Shown here in pieces: positions 16,994-25,433 of a stretch of DNA of 64,000 nucleotides. Position 1 is the stretch's first letter. Each line of letters opens with the position of its first letter. The DNA lies in contig JAFULQ010000002.1 of the NCBI GenBank assembly GCA_017473265.1, positions 108,366 through 172,365 on the forward strand. Reading direction: 5' to 3'. A program made the translations under genes and the position numbers. This stretch comes from Erysipelotrichaceae bacterium (lineage in GTDB: Bacteria > Bacillota_I > Bacilli_A > Erysipelotrichales > Erysipelotrichaceae). Under the pieces are notes generated by a model, which was not told the DNA's origin, ran no database searches, and was given only the letters and a program-made list of their open reading frames with translations.

Positions 16994-17613
16994 TTGAACA
17001 AAGTGTATTAGATTTTCTTAATGAAGTGGATAGTAATAGTGCTGCACCAGGCGGAGGAAGTGTTTCTAGTTTGGTTGGTGCTATGGGTGTAGCTTTAGCG
17101 AGAATGTATGGTCATTTATCAATTGGGAAAAAGAAGTATATGCTTTTAGATGAAGAAGTTCGTCTAGAATTTGAGAATTGTTTTGAACAATTAACATATT
17201 ATAAAGATGCCTTAGCAGATGGTGTAGATTTGGATACTTGTGCATATCAAAAAGTAATAGAAGCGTATCGTTTACCGAAAGATAGTGATGAAGAAAAAGT
17301 TATTCGTCAAAGTGCTATTGATAGTGCAATGGAAGGTGCTATCTTATCTCCGTATCGTATGATGGAACATGCATTAGCTGCTATGAAGTTGTGTTTACAA
17401 TTATTACCTTATGGGAATAAGAATGCTTTAAGTGATATGGGATGTGCTATTCTATGTTCAGATATGGCTATTCATGGAGCATATTTGAATGTACGTATTA
17501 ATTTATCTAATGATGAACAAGTAGCGAAGTGGTTAGATAAAATTGATGCTATGCTTAGTGAAAGTGAAAGTATAAAAGAAAAGGTGTTTAAAGAAATTAA
17601 AGGACAATTGTAA
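16987..17613 (+). CDS. fchA: Formimidoyltetrahydrofolate cyclodeaminase
   Basis: Converts 5-formimino-THF to 5,10-methenyl-THF and ammonia, sending the histidine carbon into the folate pool. The 208-aa helical protein begins SVLDFLNEVDSNSAAPGGGS with the PGGGSVSSLVGAMG signature of the family; AALVRM-like and DMAIHGAYLNVRINLS segments follow. It is last in the hut operon, overlapping hutI, and a terminator follows. Its presence as a separate gene next to ftcD is the arrangement known from Clostridia rather than the direct HutG route of Bacillus. Confidence 0.93.
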   Translation: MLVEQSVLDFLNEVDSNSAAPGGGSVSSLVGAMGVALARMYGHLSIGKKKYMLLDEEVRLEFENCFEQLTYYKDALADGVDLDTCAYQKVIEAYRLPKDSDEEKVIRQSAIDSAMEGAILSPYRMMEHALAAMKLCLQLLPYGNKNALSDMGCAILCSDMAIHGAYLNVRINLSNDEQVAKWLDKIDAMLSESESIKEKVFKEIKGQL

Positions 17614-17628
17614 TGATTGTTCTTTTTT
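17601..17628 (+). terminator. Terminator of the hut operon
   Basis: AGGACAAT and ATTGTTCT pair (8 bp with one G-U) around a 7-base loop and are followed by six T. The 5' arm is inside the end of fchA. Confidence 0.8.
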
Positions 17629-17658
17629 AGTGATACAATAAATATCGAGGTGGAAGTT

Positions 17659-18396
17659 ATGAAACAACAAATTATTGCGGATATCCATACACATTCTATT
17701 ATGAGTGGACATGCGTTTGGTACAGTTCGTGAAATGGCTATGGGTGCTAAAGAAAATGGTATACAGTTATTAGGGATTACTGAACATGCGCCTGGTATTC
17801 CTGGTACTTGTGATCCATTTTATTTCTATAATTGCAAAATTGCACCAAGATATTTGTATGGTGTGGAATTGATTCATGGTGCTGAAGTAAATGTATTAAC
17901 TGGTGGTAAATTATCATTGGATGAATGCTTTATGAAGTGTTTGGATTATGCGATTGTAGGTATTCATAAAGAATGTTATGGTGATGAAGGTATAGATAAA
18001 AATACGGATAATTTGATTGCTTGTATGAAACATCCAAAAGTATTTTTTGTTTCTCATCCAGATGATGGCTATACTCCACTAAATTATGAACGATTAGTAA
18101 AAGCAGCTAAGGAATATCATGTGGCATTAGAAGTGAATAATAGTTCTTTAATTAAAACGGATCGTTTGAATTGTCGCGAAAATATCTCAAAAATGTTGCA
18201 ATTGTGTATGGAACATCGTGTACCAATCATTTTGAGTAGTGATGCTCATGATCCGGATTGGGTTGGTGAAGTCACAAAGGCAATAGAATTTGTGGATAAC
18301 TTTGGATTTGATGAAGATTTAATTTTAAATAATAGTATTGAAAAGATTAAAGAGTTTATTGGATATGATGAATCAAAATTGTGGAAAAAAGGATAG
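17659..18396 (+). CDS. PHP-domain phosphatase, YcdX-like
   Basis: A 245-aa metal-dependent PHP phosphoesterase. DIHTHSIMSGHAFGTVREMA supplies the first His pair, GITEHAPG the next His, GAEVNVL a metal Glu, GIHKECYG and VSHPDDGY further His ligands, and LSSDAHDPDWVG the last Asp-His. The closest recognised type is YcdX, a trinuclear zinc phosphatase whose natural substrate is not settled. GAGGTGG ribosome site supports the start at 17659. The end overlaps the next kinase gene by 32 bases. Confidence 0.87.
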   Translation: MKQQIIADIHTHSIMSGHAFGTVREMAMGAKENGIQLLGITEHAPGIPGTCDPFYFYNCKIAPRYLYGVELIHGAEVNVLTGGKLSLDECFMKCLDYAIVGIHKECYGDEGIDKNTDNLIACMKHPKVFFVSHPDDGYTPLNYERLVKAAKEYHVALEVNNSSLIKTDRLNCRENISKMLQLCMEHRVPIILSSDAHDPDWVGEVTKAIEFVDNFGFDEDLILNNSIEKIKEFIGYDESKLWKKG

Positions 18397-19096
18397 AGTT
18401 ACATATTATTTAGATGTAAATGGTTATGAAGTGAAGGCGCAATATCATCAAGAAGATATTGATACAGTATTTATACCTTTATTGGATAAAATACGACAAA
18501 TACAATCTGCAAAGAAGTGTCGCGTTTTTGTATTCTTAGCTGGACCTGCAGGCTGTGGAAAAACTACTTTGGGATTGGTATTAGAAAAACTAGCGAAAGA
18601 TAAAGAAATGTCTATGCAATGTGTTGGCTTAGATGGCTTTCATTATAAACAAAGCTATTTAGATAGTCATGGTTTAGCTAGTATTAAAGGGCATTATTCA
18701 ACATTTGATGTAGAGTTATTAAAACAGAAATTGAATGAATCAAGAGTGAATGATTGTTATTGGCCGGTATATAGTCGTAAAATTCATAATCCAATTGATG
18801 ATGGAGTGTTGGTTGATCAAGATATTGTGTTGATTGAAGGAAATTATTTACTTTTAGATGAAGTTGGATGGAAAGATTTATATGCATATTGTGATTATGC
18901 AATCTTTATCTCATGTGAAAAAGAAATTGTAAAAGAACGTCTAATTGAACGCAAGTGTAAGGGTGGATATACGTATGAACAAGCATATCAACACTATGTA
19001 GAATCGGATAGTAAGAATGTAGAGTTAATATTAGATAAATCAATAAACATAAATATGTGTTTAGATTATGATGGTGAAAGATTTTGTATAAAATAG
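18365..19096 (+). CDS. Uridine-kinase-like P-loop kinase
   Basis: A 243-aa nucleoside/sugar kinase-like protein: VFLAGPAGCGKTTLG is the Walker A loop (about residues 56-70), GLDGFHYKQSYL and PVYSRKIHNPIDD resemble the substrate region of the phosphoribulokinase/uridine kinase family, and IVLIEGNYLLLD is the Walker B/substrate strand. The first part matches the class often named nucleoside/nucleotide kinase or fructose-transport kinase FrcK; the substrate is open. There is no clear ribosome site; the start inside the PHP gene suggests coupling. 18368 is an equally possible start. Confidence 0.82.
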   Translation: MMNQNCGKKDRVTYYLDVNGYEVKAQYHQEDIDTVFIPLLDKIRQIQSAKKCRVFVFLAGPAGCGKTTLGLVLEKLAKDKEMSMQCVGLDGFHYKQSYLDSHGLASIKGHYSTFDVELLKQKLNESRVNDCYWPVYSRKIHNPIDDGVLVDQDIVLIEGNYLLLDEVGWKDLYAYCDYAIFISCEKEIVKERLIERKCKGGYTYEQAYQHYVESDSKNVELILDKSININMCLDYDGERFCIK

Positions 19097-19124
19097 GGGT
19101 GTTTGTAACACTCCTATTTCTTTT
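19093..19124 (+). terminator. Terminator after the P-loop kinase gene
   Basis: An 11-bp stem (ATAGGGGTGTT with AACACTCCTAT, one G-U) and a TGT loop, followed by TTCTTTT. Confidence 0.85.
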
Positions 19125-19154
19125 GGAAATCCTCAATATTTGTGATACAATTCA

Positions 19155-19163
19155 TGCTATAAT
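19155..19163 (+). promoter_or_regulatory. Extended -10 promoter upstream of the wecA/tagO-like gene
   Basis: TGC-TATAAT, 26 bases before the GTG start at 19189; no convincing -35. Confidence 0.55.
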
Positions 19164-19188
19164 AATCAAGATGAGGGAAGGTGAAGAT

Positions 19189-20256
19189 GTGGAAAAAATA
19201 TTCTTATTTCTAATACCGATGATTATTTCCGCAATTTTTGTACCATTGGTGAAAAAGATTGCTTGGAGATTAGATATATATGCAGTTGAAAATGAAAGAA
19301 CTGTACATAAAGGTAAAATTGCACGTATTGGCGGAGTGGCTGTTTTTTTAGCATTTATGGGATGTCTTCCATTCTTTATGGATATGGATGCGGCTTTAAG
19401 TGGTATTTTACTTGGTGGTTTCTTTGTATTTATTGGTGGTTTATTGGATGATATGTATAATCTTCCTGCCATTGGTAAAATTGGTTTCCAAAGTGTTGGT
19501 GCTCTTTGTGCAATGATTATTGGTGATGTATATTTAGTTGAAATCAATTTACCATTTGGATTGATGATTGATTTTCAAGTAATTAGTATGTTAGTTACAT
19601 TTGTATGGATTATTGGAATTACTAATGCAGTAAATTTAATTGATGGTTTAGATGGATTAAGTAGTGGTTTTAGTATCATTGTTTTATTAACAATTGCAAT
19701 TTTAACTACATTGAATGGTCGTGCAGATGTCATGATTATTTGTTTGGCATTGGCTGGAGCGACTGCTGGTTTCTTATGTTACAATTTCCATCCAGCTTCA
19801 ATTTTTATTGGTGATTGTGGTGCTCAATATTTAGGGTATATGATTTCTACTATTGCTCTATTAGGATTTAAGGGTGGTACATTTATTACTTTGGTTATGC
19901 CAATTATTATTTTATTTGTACCTATTATGGATACATTTATTGCGATTATTCGTCGCAAATTGAGTGGTAAACGTATTAGTGATCCTGATAAGAATCATTT
20001 ACATCATACATTAATGCGTACATGGAAATTAGGACAAAGAGAAACAGTTTTAATTATTTATGGTATTACAATGATGTTTAGTTTTGCGGCATATTTATTT
20101 GTTGTGGATGAAATGTTGGGGTTAGTATTATTAGCTATTTTAATTTTTGTATGTGAATTGTTTGTTGAAGTAACGGGAATGATTCATAAGAAGTATCATC
20201 CAATTATGGGGTTATTAGACAAAGTGAAAAAACATACAACTAGTGGAAAGGAATAA
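19189..20256 (+). CDS. Undecaprenyl-phosphate sugar-1-phosphate transferase (WecA/TagO family)
   Basis: A 355-aa polytopic enzyme that attaches a UDP-linked N-acetylhexosamine phosphate to undecaprenyl phosphate at the membrane, starting teichoic-acid or polysaccharide synthesis. The family Asp motifs are present: GGLLDDMYNLPAIGK, NLIDGLDGLSSG, FIGDCGAQYLGY and the His-rich DPDKNHLHHTLM. The N terminus ERTVHKGKIARIGGVAVFLA is typical of the WecA/TagO branch. About 10-11 membrane helices. The GTG at 19189 after GGAAGGTGA is preferred; an in-frame ATG at 19171 is possible. Followed by a 3-base gap to the next gene. Confidence 0.9.
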   Translation: MEKIFLFLIPMIISAIFVPLVKKIAWRLDIYAVENERTVHKGKIARIGGVAVFLAFMGCLPFFMDMDAALSGILLGGFFVFIGGLLDDMYNLPAIGKIGFQSVGALCAMIIGDVYLVEINLPFGLMIDFQVISMLVTFVWIIGITNAVNLIDGLDGLSSGFSIIVLLTIAILTTLNGRADVMIICLALAGATAGFLCYNFHPASIFIGDCGAQYLGYMISTIALLGFKGGTFITLVMPIIILFVPIMDTFIAIIRRKLSGKRISDPDKNHLHHTLMRTWKLGQRETVLIIYGITMMFSFAAYLFVVDEMLGLVLLAILIFVCELFVEVTGMIHKKYHPIMGLLDKVKKHTTSGKE

Positions 20257-20259
20257 TCT

Positions 20260-20820
20260 ATGAAAGTATCTTGTTGTCATTGTGGTAAAGATATTGGTAG
20301 TTCTGTTCAAAAACAAATGGCATTGTATGAAGTAGGTAAAGTGGTTTGTCCACATTGTCATAAACAAAATAAGCGTTATGTAAGTGAAATGGATTTACAT
20401 ATATCTATTATGGGGAATATGGTTATTTATGGAATTGTATTATCTCTTATGTGTTTTATGACGATGGGTTTTTATACAGGTAAGGGACAATTATTGACAA
20501 GTATTCTTATGACAATTGTATCTTTGGTTGTTGTAATTGTGGGTATTTCAAATTGGAGTTTGTATGTATATGATAAAGCCTATATGAAACAAGCGTGGTC
20601 TAATTATACAATGCAAGAAGATGGATATGATGTAACTCGTAGTGTAAAACGCAATTTCTATGGTTTTATTACTTTAGTTGTTGTTTTAGGTTTATTAGCT
20701 ATGTATGTTCATTATGCATTTTATATTGTTGGAACTGTTGTTTATTTAGTATTGATGTATTTTAAATTATTAAAGATTAAAAAAAGAGAACATGCATATT
20801 ATGTTTCTCAAAGTAAATAG
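20260..20820 (+). CDS. Zinc-ribbon membrane protein of unknown function
   Basis: A 186-aa protein with an N-terminal zinc ribbon (CCHCGKDIG at residues 5-13 and CPHCHKQNK near 32-40) and four hydrophobic segments (about 51-69, 77-97, 129-147 and 150-167). I do not recognise a named family. It may be a membrane sensor or assembly factor. It sits between the sugar-phosphate transferase and the nucleoside phosphorylase with very short gaps, so it is co-transcribed with them. Confidence 0.75.
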   Translation: MKVSCCHCGKDIGSSVQKQMALYEVGKVVCPHCHKQNKRYVSEMDLHISIMGNMVIYGIVLSLMCFMTMGFYTGKGQLLTSILMTIVSLVVVIVGISNWSLYVYDKAYMKQAWSNYTMQEDGYDVTRSVKRNFYGFITLVVVLGLLAMYVHYAFYIVGTVVYLVLMYFKLLKIKKREHAYYVSQSK

Positions 20821-20828
20821 GTGAAGTT

Positions 20829-21545
20829 ATGGAAGAAGTAATGTATCATACGAAATTAAAAAAAGGTGATGTAGGGCGCTATGTATTTTTACCTGGAGAT
20901 CCTTTCCGTACAGATTTGATTGCGAGTTTTTTAGATGATGCGAAATTAGTGGCACATGCTAGAGAACATAAAACATGGACGGGTTATTTAAATGGTGAAA
21001 AGGTATCAGTAACTAGTACAGGTATGGGTTGTCCTTCTACAGCTATTGCGGTTGAAGAGTTAATTAAAGTTGGTGCAGATACATTTATTCGTATTGGTAC
21101 TGCTGGTACTTGTAAAGATGAAATGGATAATCAAAAATATGATGGGACAATTGTGACGGGTGCTGTTCGTGATGAAGGGACTACTGTTCAATATATTCCA
21201 ATTGAATATCCAGCAATTGCCGATCGCCATGTAGTTGATGCATTAAGTAGAGCTGCGAAAGCTAGAGGTAAGAATTATTTAGAAGGTATTTCTCAATCTA
21301 AGGATTCTTTCTTTGGTGAAATTGATCCTGATAGTTGCCCAAATGGTGAATGGTTAAAACAGCGTTGGAGAGCTTGGCAAAAAGGAAATGTTGTGTGTTC
21401 TGAAATGGAGTGTGCAGCTATTTTTGTTATTTCTAGTATTCGTCATGCTAGAGCATCCGCAATCATGAATTGGGGTAAAATGGAAGATACAATTCAAATT
21501 GCTTGTGATGCAGTTAAATTATTAATTGAACAAGATAAGGACTAA
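20829..21545 (+). CDS. Uridine phosphorylase-like nucleoside phosphorylase
   Basis: Phosphorolysis of a nucleoside to base plus (deoxy)ribose-1-phosphate, for nucleoside salvage. The 238-aa protein starts with the nucleoside phosphorylase I pattern (DVGRYVFLPGDPFRTDLIAS), then GMGCPSTAIAVEELI, FIRIGTAGTC, and SEMECAAIF (about residue 198) for ribose and phosphate binding. The QR-type (KQRWRAW) insert near residue 180 and overall pattern are those of uridine phosphorylase rather than DeoD, but the base specificity is inferred. A terminator follows directly. Confidence 0.85.
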   Translation: MEEVMYHTKLKKGDVGRYVFLPGDPFRTDLIASFLDDAKLVAHAREHKTWTGYLNGEKVSVTSTGMGCPSTAIAVEELIKVGADTFIRIGTAGTCKDEMDNQKYDGTIVTGAVRDEGTTVQYIPIEYPAIADRHVVDALSRAAKARGKNYLEGISQSKDSFFGEIDPDSCPNGEWLKQRWRAWQKGNVVCSEMECAAIFVISSIRHARASAIMNWGKMEDTIQIACDAVKLLIEQDKD

Positions 21546-21570
21546 AGATACATAATTTTGTATCTTTTTT
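21545..21570 (+). terminator. Terminator after the uridine phosphorylase gene
   Basis: AAGATACA and TGTATCTT (8 bp) around TAATTT with a T run. Confidence 0.85.
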
Positions 21571-21629
21571 GCTTTTTTGGTAGGGTAAATTGCATTTTCT
21601 TGGGAATTATATATGTGAGGAGGTGTCTT

Positions 21630-22196
21630 ATGAAAGCACAAGAATTACATATGCATTTTAAAGAAGATGAGTGTGAAGATATTCTACGAGTACATGAACA
21701 CATTGAAGGATATTTAGAGGATCAAAAGAAAACGTATCATTCGATGTGTCAAAAGGAGTTAAAAAGTCATTTGATTAGTGAAGTGAATTGGAGGGAAAGA
21801 CATCAATTGTTATCTTGTGAACAATTGGGTGTGAATATTCGGATTGGTGATATTTGTTATGTAGATTTTGGTAGAGCATATATACAAGAAGCGGGTTTTC
21901 AACATTTTGGTTTAATTGTAGCTATGTATCATGGTAAAGCCTTTGTTATTCCGATGACGTCTAATCCAAGTACCTATGCACAAGGATATCATCCAATACA
22001 TAATCCAAATGGGAAGCGTCATTTGTTGCAAATAGGTTTAATACCTGGTCTTGTTCGTCCTTCTGTTTTGTTTATGAATGACGCAAAGTTTATTAATACG
22101 GCGCGTATTATAGATGTGAAAGCACATATTGCGGTGTCATCACCATTATTTACATTAATAATAAATCGAATTAAGGAATGTATTAATTTAGGATAG
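21630..22196 (+). CDS. Solitary MazF/PemK-like protein with N-terminal extension
   Basis: A 188-aa protein. Residues 72-185 read like a MazF/PemK SH3-type barrel: IRIGDICYVDFG at its start, HFGLIVAMYHGKAFVIPMTSN in the middle, and VRPSVLFMNDAKFINTARI near the end. MazF toxins are mRNA endoribonucleases neutralised by a small upstream antitoxin. Here no antitoxin gene is next to it; instead about 70 charged, helical residues precede the barrel. The gene could be a regulatory nuclease, a self-inhibited toxin, or a non-catalytic relative. A strong GAGGAGGTG site fixes the start. It has a terminator before it and spoIIE after it. Confidence 0.65.
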   Translation: MKAQELHMHFKEDECEDILRVHEHIEGYLEDQKKTYHSMCQKELKSHLISEVNWRERHQLLSCEQLGVNIRIGDICYVDFGRAYIQEAGFQHFGLIVAMYHGKAFVIPMTSNPSTYAQGYHPIHNPNGKRHLLQIGLIPGLVRPSVLFMNDAKFINTARIIDVKAHIAVSSPLFTLIINRIKECINLG

Positions 22197-22198
22197 AC

Positions 22199-22232
22199 TT
22201 CGACAATATTTGTTCTTTGTGTTCGCTACAAT
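22199..22232 (+). promoter_or_regulatory. Candidate Spo0A-controlled sigma-A promoter of spoIIE
   Basis: TTCGACA at 22199-22205 is the exact complement of the 0A box TGTCGAA. Its last six bases TCGACA also resemble a -35 element, and TACAAT at 22227-22232 a -10, with a 21-base spacer. Long spacers and 0A boxes over the -35 are known for the B. subtilis spoIIE and spoIIG promoters. A 7-base match alone would be weak in this AT-rich DNA; the arrangement and the gene downstream are what make it plausible. Confidence 0.55.
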
Positions 22233-22256
22233 GAAGACAAAGAAAGGTGTAGGGAT

Positions 22257-24161
22257 ATGAGTGAGCGAATAACTGCATTAAAGCAACGAATGAGAAATCA
22301 ATCGATTGTACAAAAAGAGGATGTTTTAGTTTTATTTGGGGGAGTTATTTTATCGTTAATTGGTATTGGACAATTTTCTTTGGTGTTATTATTACCATAT
22401 TATGCGTTTTGGTACCAAAGAAGTGTTATGCAATATGTAGTAGCGGTTACAGGGGCTTTAGTTGGTTCGTTTGTTTATGGATTGCAGGCAGTATATTTTC
22501 AATTTTTATTAGCCTTTGTTTTGTGGCTTTTAATAACCATTGTGCATTTATTGCAACAAAATATTTATCATTATTTACCATTTCTAGTATTAATTACGGT
22601 TATTGTTAGTCAAGTATTTCAATTTACTTCAATGATTCAAACATTGTTTATTTGTGTTCTTTCTTTTGTAGTAACTAAGTATTCCATTCGTGATGTTTTG
22701 GATGTGGATTCTAGTTATCGTGTGAGTGAAATGGTGTTTGGTGCAATTGGATTAGGATTGGTATATGGGTTTTCTTCAGCTTTTGGTGATACCTATGTTC
22801 CCTATATCTTAGTATATGTGTTTATGGTTTATGCACGAATTTTGAAAAGTGAACATGTTTTATTATTGTTAGGTGTATCGTATTGGTTGTTTGGCTTTGA
22901 AATGTTGAATACGGTTTGGATGGTTATGGGGTTGTTTTCTCTTGTAATGAAAAATGAAAATCGTTTATTTAGTGTTTTGGCGCTATCACTAAGTTTGAGT
23001 ATGGTAGAGTGGAACTTAATGAATCTAATGATTTTCAGTGTTCTTTCTTTAATGTATTGTATAACTCCATTTGGTTTAATGAGTCAGTTATTTGTACAAC
23101 CGTTATCTGTAGATATGGAAGATGCGTCTTTGAGTGCGAGTAAGAAATTGTTGTCTTTTCAGTTACAACAGTTTGCGAGTATTTTTCAATTGATTAAAAA
23201 TTATTATGGTTCTACTTATGATAAAGAAGTTGTATTTTTAGATGGTATGGCTAAAGCATTTCAAACAATTTCTTTGGAAATTAAACAAAATTTTTTACAA
23301 GCAGAAACCTATGAACAGAAATTAATTAAAGTGTTAAAAGCATATCACTATGATGTTGTTCGTTGTAAAGTGGATGAATATGATCGTAGAGGTATGAAGG
23401 TCATTTTACATATTTCTAACTTAAAGAAGGGTGAGGCGGAGGATGTTGTTTTACCTTTGTTAGCTAGTGTAGTGGGTAAACAGGTGCAAATGGTGGAGTG
23501 TTATCGCAATTATTTGTGGAATGGGTATCATCATATGGAGTTTGTGGTTCCAGCGTTTTTTGATATTTATACCCAAGCTTGGAAAGTAAAGGCTGATGAA
23601 GTTTGTAGTGGTGATACCTATTCCATTTTTAGGCATCGTCATGCGACGGTTTGTACAATTAGTGATGGAATGGGTGTTGGTGAAGCTGCGATGCGTACGA
23701 GTAATTTTGTAACGAATTTATTTCAAAAATTAGTGTTATCTAATTTAAGCTTAGAGAGTTCGGTTCGTTGTGTGAATAAGTTATTACAAGCACAAAATCA
23801 AAGTTTTGCGACGTTGGATGTTTTGTATTTTGATCATAAGAAAAAAGAGGTATATATATCTAAATCTTCAGCGGCTAGTACGTATTTAGTGCGCGAAGGA
23901 AGAGTAATTGAAGTAACGGGTAGTTCTTTACCGATTGGTATTATAAAAGAGGTGGAGGCAGATTGTTATTGTATGGAAGTAAATAGTGATGATTTATTCA
24001 TCATGACAAGTGATGGTATACATAAGAATGTGGTTTATAAATGGGTGAATCAAATGCAGGATGAGGATATTGAAGTTTGTATTCATAATGAATTGGAACA
24101 AATGGATATGGATGGGGTTAAGGATGATGTAACGGTTTTAATTGCTAGGCCAAAAGGCTGA
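22257..24161 (+). CDS. spoIIE: Stage II sporulation protein E (PP2C phosphatase)
   Basis: Membrane-bound serine phosphatase that dephosphorylates SpoIIAA and so frees sigma-F in the forespore, and also takes part in polar septation. The 634-aa protein has about ten N-terminal helices (residues 22-275), a central regulatory region, and a C-terminal PP2C domain: TVCTISDGMGVGEAAMRTSN (about residue 465), TLDVLYFDHKKKEVYISKS, SSLPIGI, LFIMTSDGIHKN and VKDDVTVLIA. It is shorter than the 827-aa B. subtilis protein, mainly in the middle. The gene leads the block spoIIE-tilS-hpt-ftsH, as in Bacillus. Confidence 0.95.
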   Translation: MSERITALKQRMRNQSIVQKEDVLVLFGGVILSLIGIGQFSLVLLLPYYAFWYQRSVMQYVVAVTGALVGSFVYGLQAVYFQFLLAFVLWLLITIVHLLQQNIYHYLPFLVLITVIVSQVFQFTSMIQTLFICVLSFVVTKYSIRDVLDVDSSYRVSEMVFGAIGLGLVYGFSSAFGDTYVPYILVYVFMVYARILKSEHVLLLLGVSYWLFGFEMLNTVWMVMGLFSLVMKNENRLFSVLALSLSLSMVEWNLMNLMIFSVLSLMYCITPFGLMSQLFVQPLSVDMEDASLSASKKLLSFQLQQFASIFQLIKNYYGSTYDKEVVFLDGMAKAFQTISLEIKQNFLQAETYEQKLIKVLKAYHYDVVRCKVDEYDRRGMKVILHISNLKKGEAEDVVLPLLASVVGKQVQMVECYRNYLWNGYHHMEFVVPAFFDIYTQAWKVKADEVCSGDTYSIFRHRHATVCTISDGMGVGEAAMRTSNFVTNLFQKLVLSNLSLESSVRCVNKLLQAQNQSFATLDVLYFDHKKKEVYISKSSAASTYLVREGRVIEVTGSSLPIGIIKEVEADCYCMEVNSDDLFIMTSDGIHKNVVYKWVNQMQDEDIEVCIHNELEQMDMDGVKDDVTVLIARPKG

Positions 24162-24170
24162 TGCTATAAT
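24162..24170 (+). promoter_or_regulatory. Extended -10 promoter before tilS
   Basis: TGC-TATAAT immediately after the spoIIE stop and 18 bases before the tilS start. It would allow vegetative expression of tilS, hpt and ftsH independent of spoIIE. Confidence 0.55.
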
Positions 24171-24188
24171 ACAAGCGGTGATGAGCAT

Positions 24189-25406
24189 ATGCATATTTGT
24201 TTTGACACAAAGGGTAAATACGTAATTGGAGTGTCAGGTGGACCAGATTCGATGACACTTCTTTCTCTATGTGTAAAACAAGGTATTTCAGTGGTTGTGT
24301 CTCATGTGAATTATAAAAAAAGAGATAGTGCAGATCGTGATGAGAATATAGTTTTAGAGTTTTGTAAGAAGCATGGTCTTATTTGTGAAGTGTATTATCC
24401 AACATATGAAGAAGGCAATTTTCAAGGATGGGCAAGAGATGTACGGTATGCTTTTTATAAACAGTTGTGTGAAAAACATAATTGTGATGGTGTTTTGTTG
24501 GCGCATCATCAGGATGATGTTTTAGAAACATATTTGATGCAGGTAGAACGTGGTTCTCAAGTGGATTATTATGGAATTTCTGATAGTCGAAGTTATCAAG
24601 GAATGATGGTGTATCGTCCATTATTGAATTGGTCTCGAAAACAAATTATGGAGTATGTTAGTAAAAATGATATTCCATATGGCATTGATGAAAGTAATTT
24701 AACGAATGATTATCGTAGAAATCAAATTCGTCATGATGTTGTAGAGGTTGCGAGTTTTAAACAAAGAGAATTGTGGTTAACTGAAATTAAAGATAAAAAC
24801 AAAGAATTGAGAGAATATCAAGAGTATTTAGGGAAATTTGTAGATAGAATTTCTTGTGTAGAAGAATATGCGAAAGAATGTGAAAAAGTGCGTATTGATG
24901 GTTTAAGAATGTTTTTGAGAACACATAATAGTGATGAAGTTGACCATTATCGTGATGTATATCTTAAAGAATTAGATGATAAGATTTTATCTGGTAATAA
25001 CTTCCAAGAAGTATTAAACGAACAATATGTTTTGGATGTTAGTTATGGTGTTATGTGTATCGTAAAGAATGCATGTGAATATGAATTTGTATTGGATAAT
25101 ATAGTAGATTATGAACATGAGTATTTTAGGGTTTCGAGTGTGGATGGTCCTAGTACTTGTGGTGTATATGTTACGGAAGATGATTTTCCTTTGGTGATTC
25201 GTAATTATCAAGATGGGGATACGATTCATATGCGCTTTGGTCATAAGAAGATTTCTCGTTGGTTTATGGATCGAAAAATACCTTTGTGGCAAAGAAAAAT
25301 ATGGCCAGTGGTGGAAAATAGACATCATGAAGTGATTTTAGTTTCACAAATTGGGTGTAATGTAACACATTATAATGCAAAATATAACCTGTTTGTGATA
25401 AAATAG
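24189..25406 (+). CDS. tilS: tRNA(Ile)-lysidine synthetase
   Basis: Modifies C34 of the AUA-reading tRNA-Ile to lysidine with ATP and lysine; essential for reading AUA codons. The 405-aa protein has the PP-loop SGGPDSMTLLSL (residues 16-27), VVSHVNYKKRDSADRDEN, and LLAHHQDDVLETYLMQVERG with the catalytic-domain HHxDD motif. RPLLNWSRKQI and NDYRRNQIRHDV are also typical. C-terminal TilS domain with GDTIHMRFGHKKISRWFMD. Twenty-seven bases ahead of hpt, as in the Bacillus order. Confidence 0.95.
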   Translation: MHICFDTKGKYVIGVSGGPDSMTLLSLCVKQGISVVVSHVNYKKRDSADRDENIVLEFCKKHGLICEVYYPTYEEGNFQGWARDVRYAFYKQLCEKHNCDGVLLAHHQDDVLETYLMQVERGSQVDYYGISDSRSYQGMMVYRPLLNWSRKQIMEYVSKNDIPYGIDESNLTNDYRRNQIRHDVVEVASFKQRELWLTEIKDKNKELREYQEYLGKFVDRISCVEEYAKECEKVRIDGLRMFLRTHNSDEVDHYRDVYLKELDDKILSGNNFQEVLNEQYVLDVSYGVMCIVKNACEYEFVLDNIVDYEHEYFRVSSVDGPSTCGVYVTEDDFPLVIRNYQDGDTIHMRFGHKKISRWFMDRKIPLWQRKIWPVVENRHHEVILVSQIGCNVTHYNAKYNLFVIK

Positions 25407-25433
25407 TACAGTATTGGTATAGGAGGATATGTT

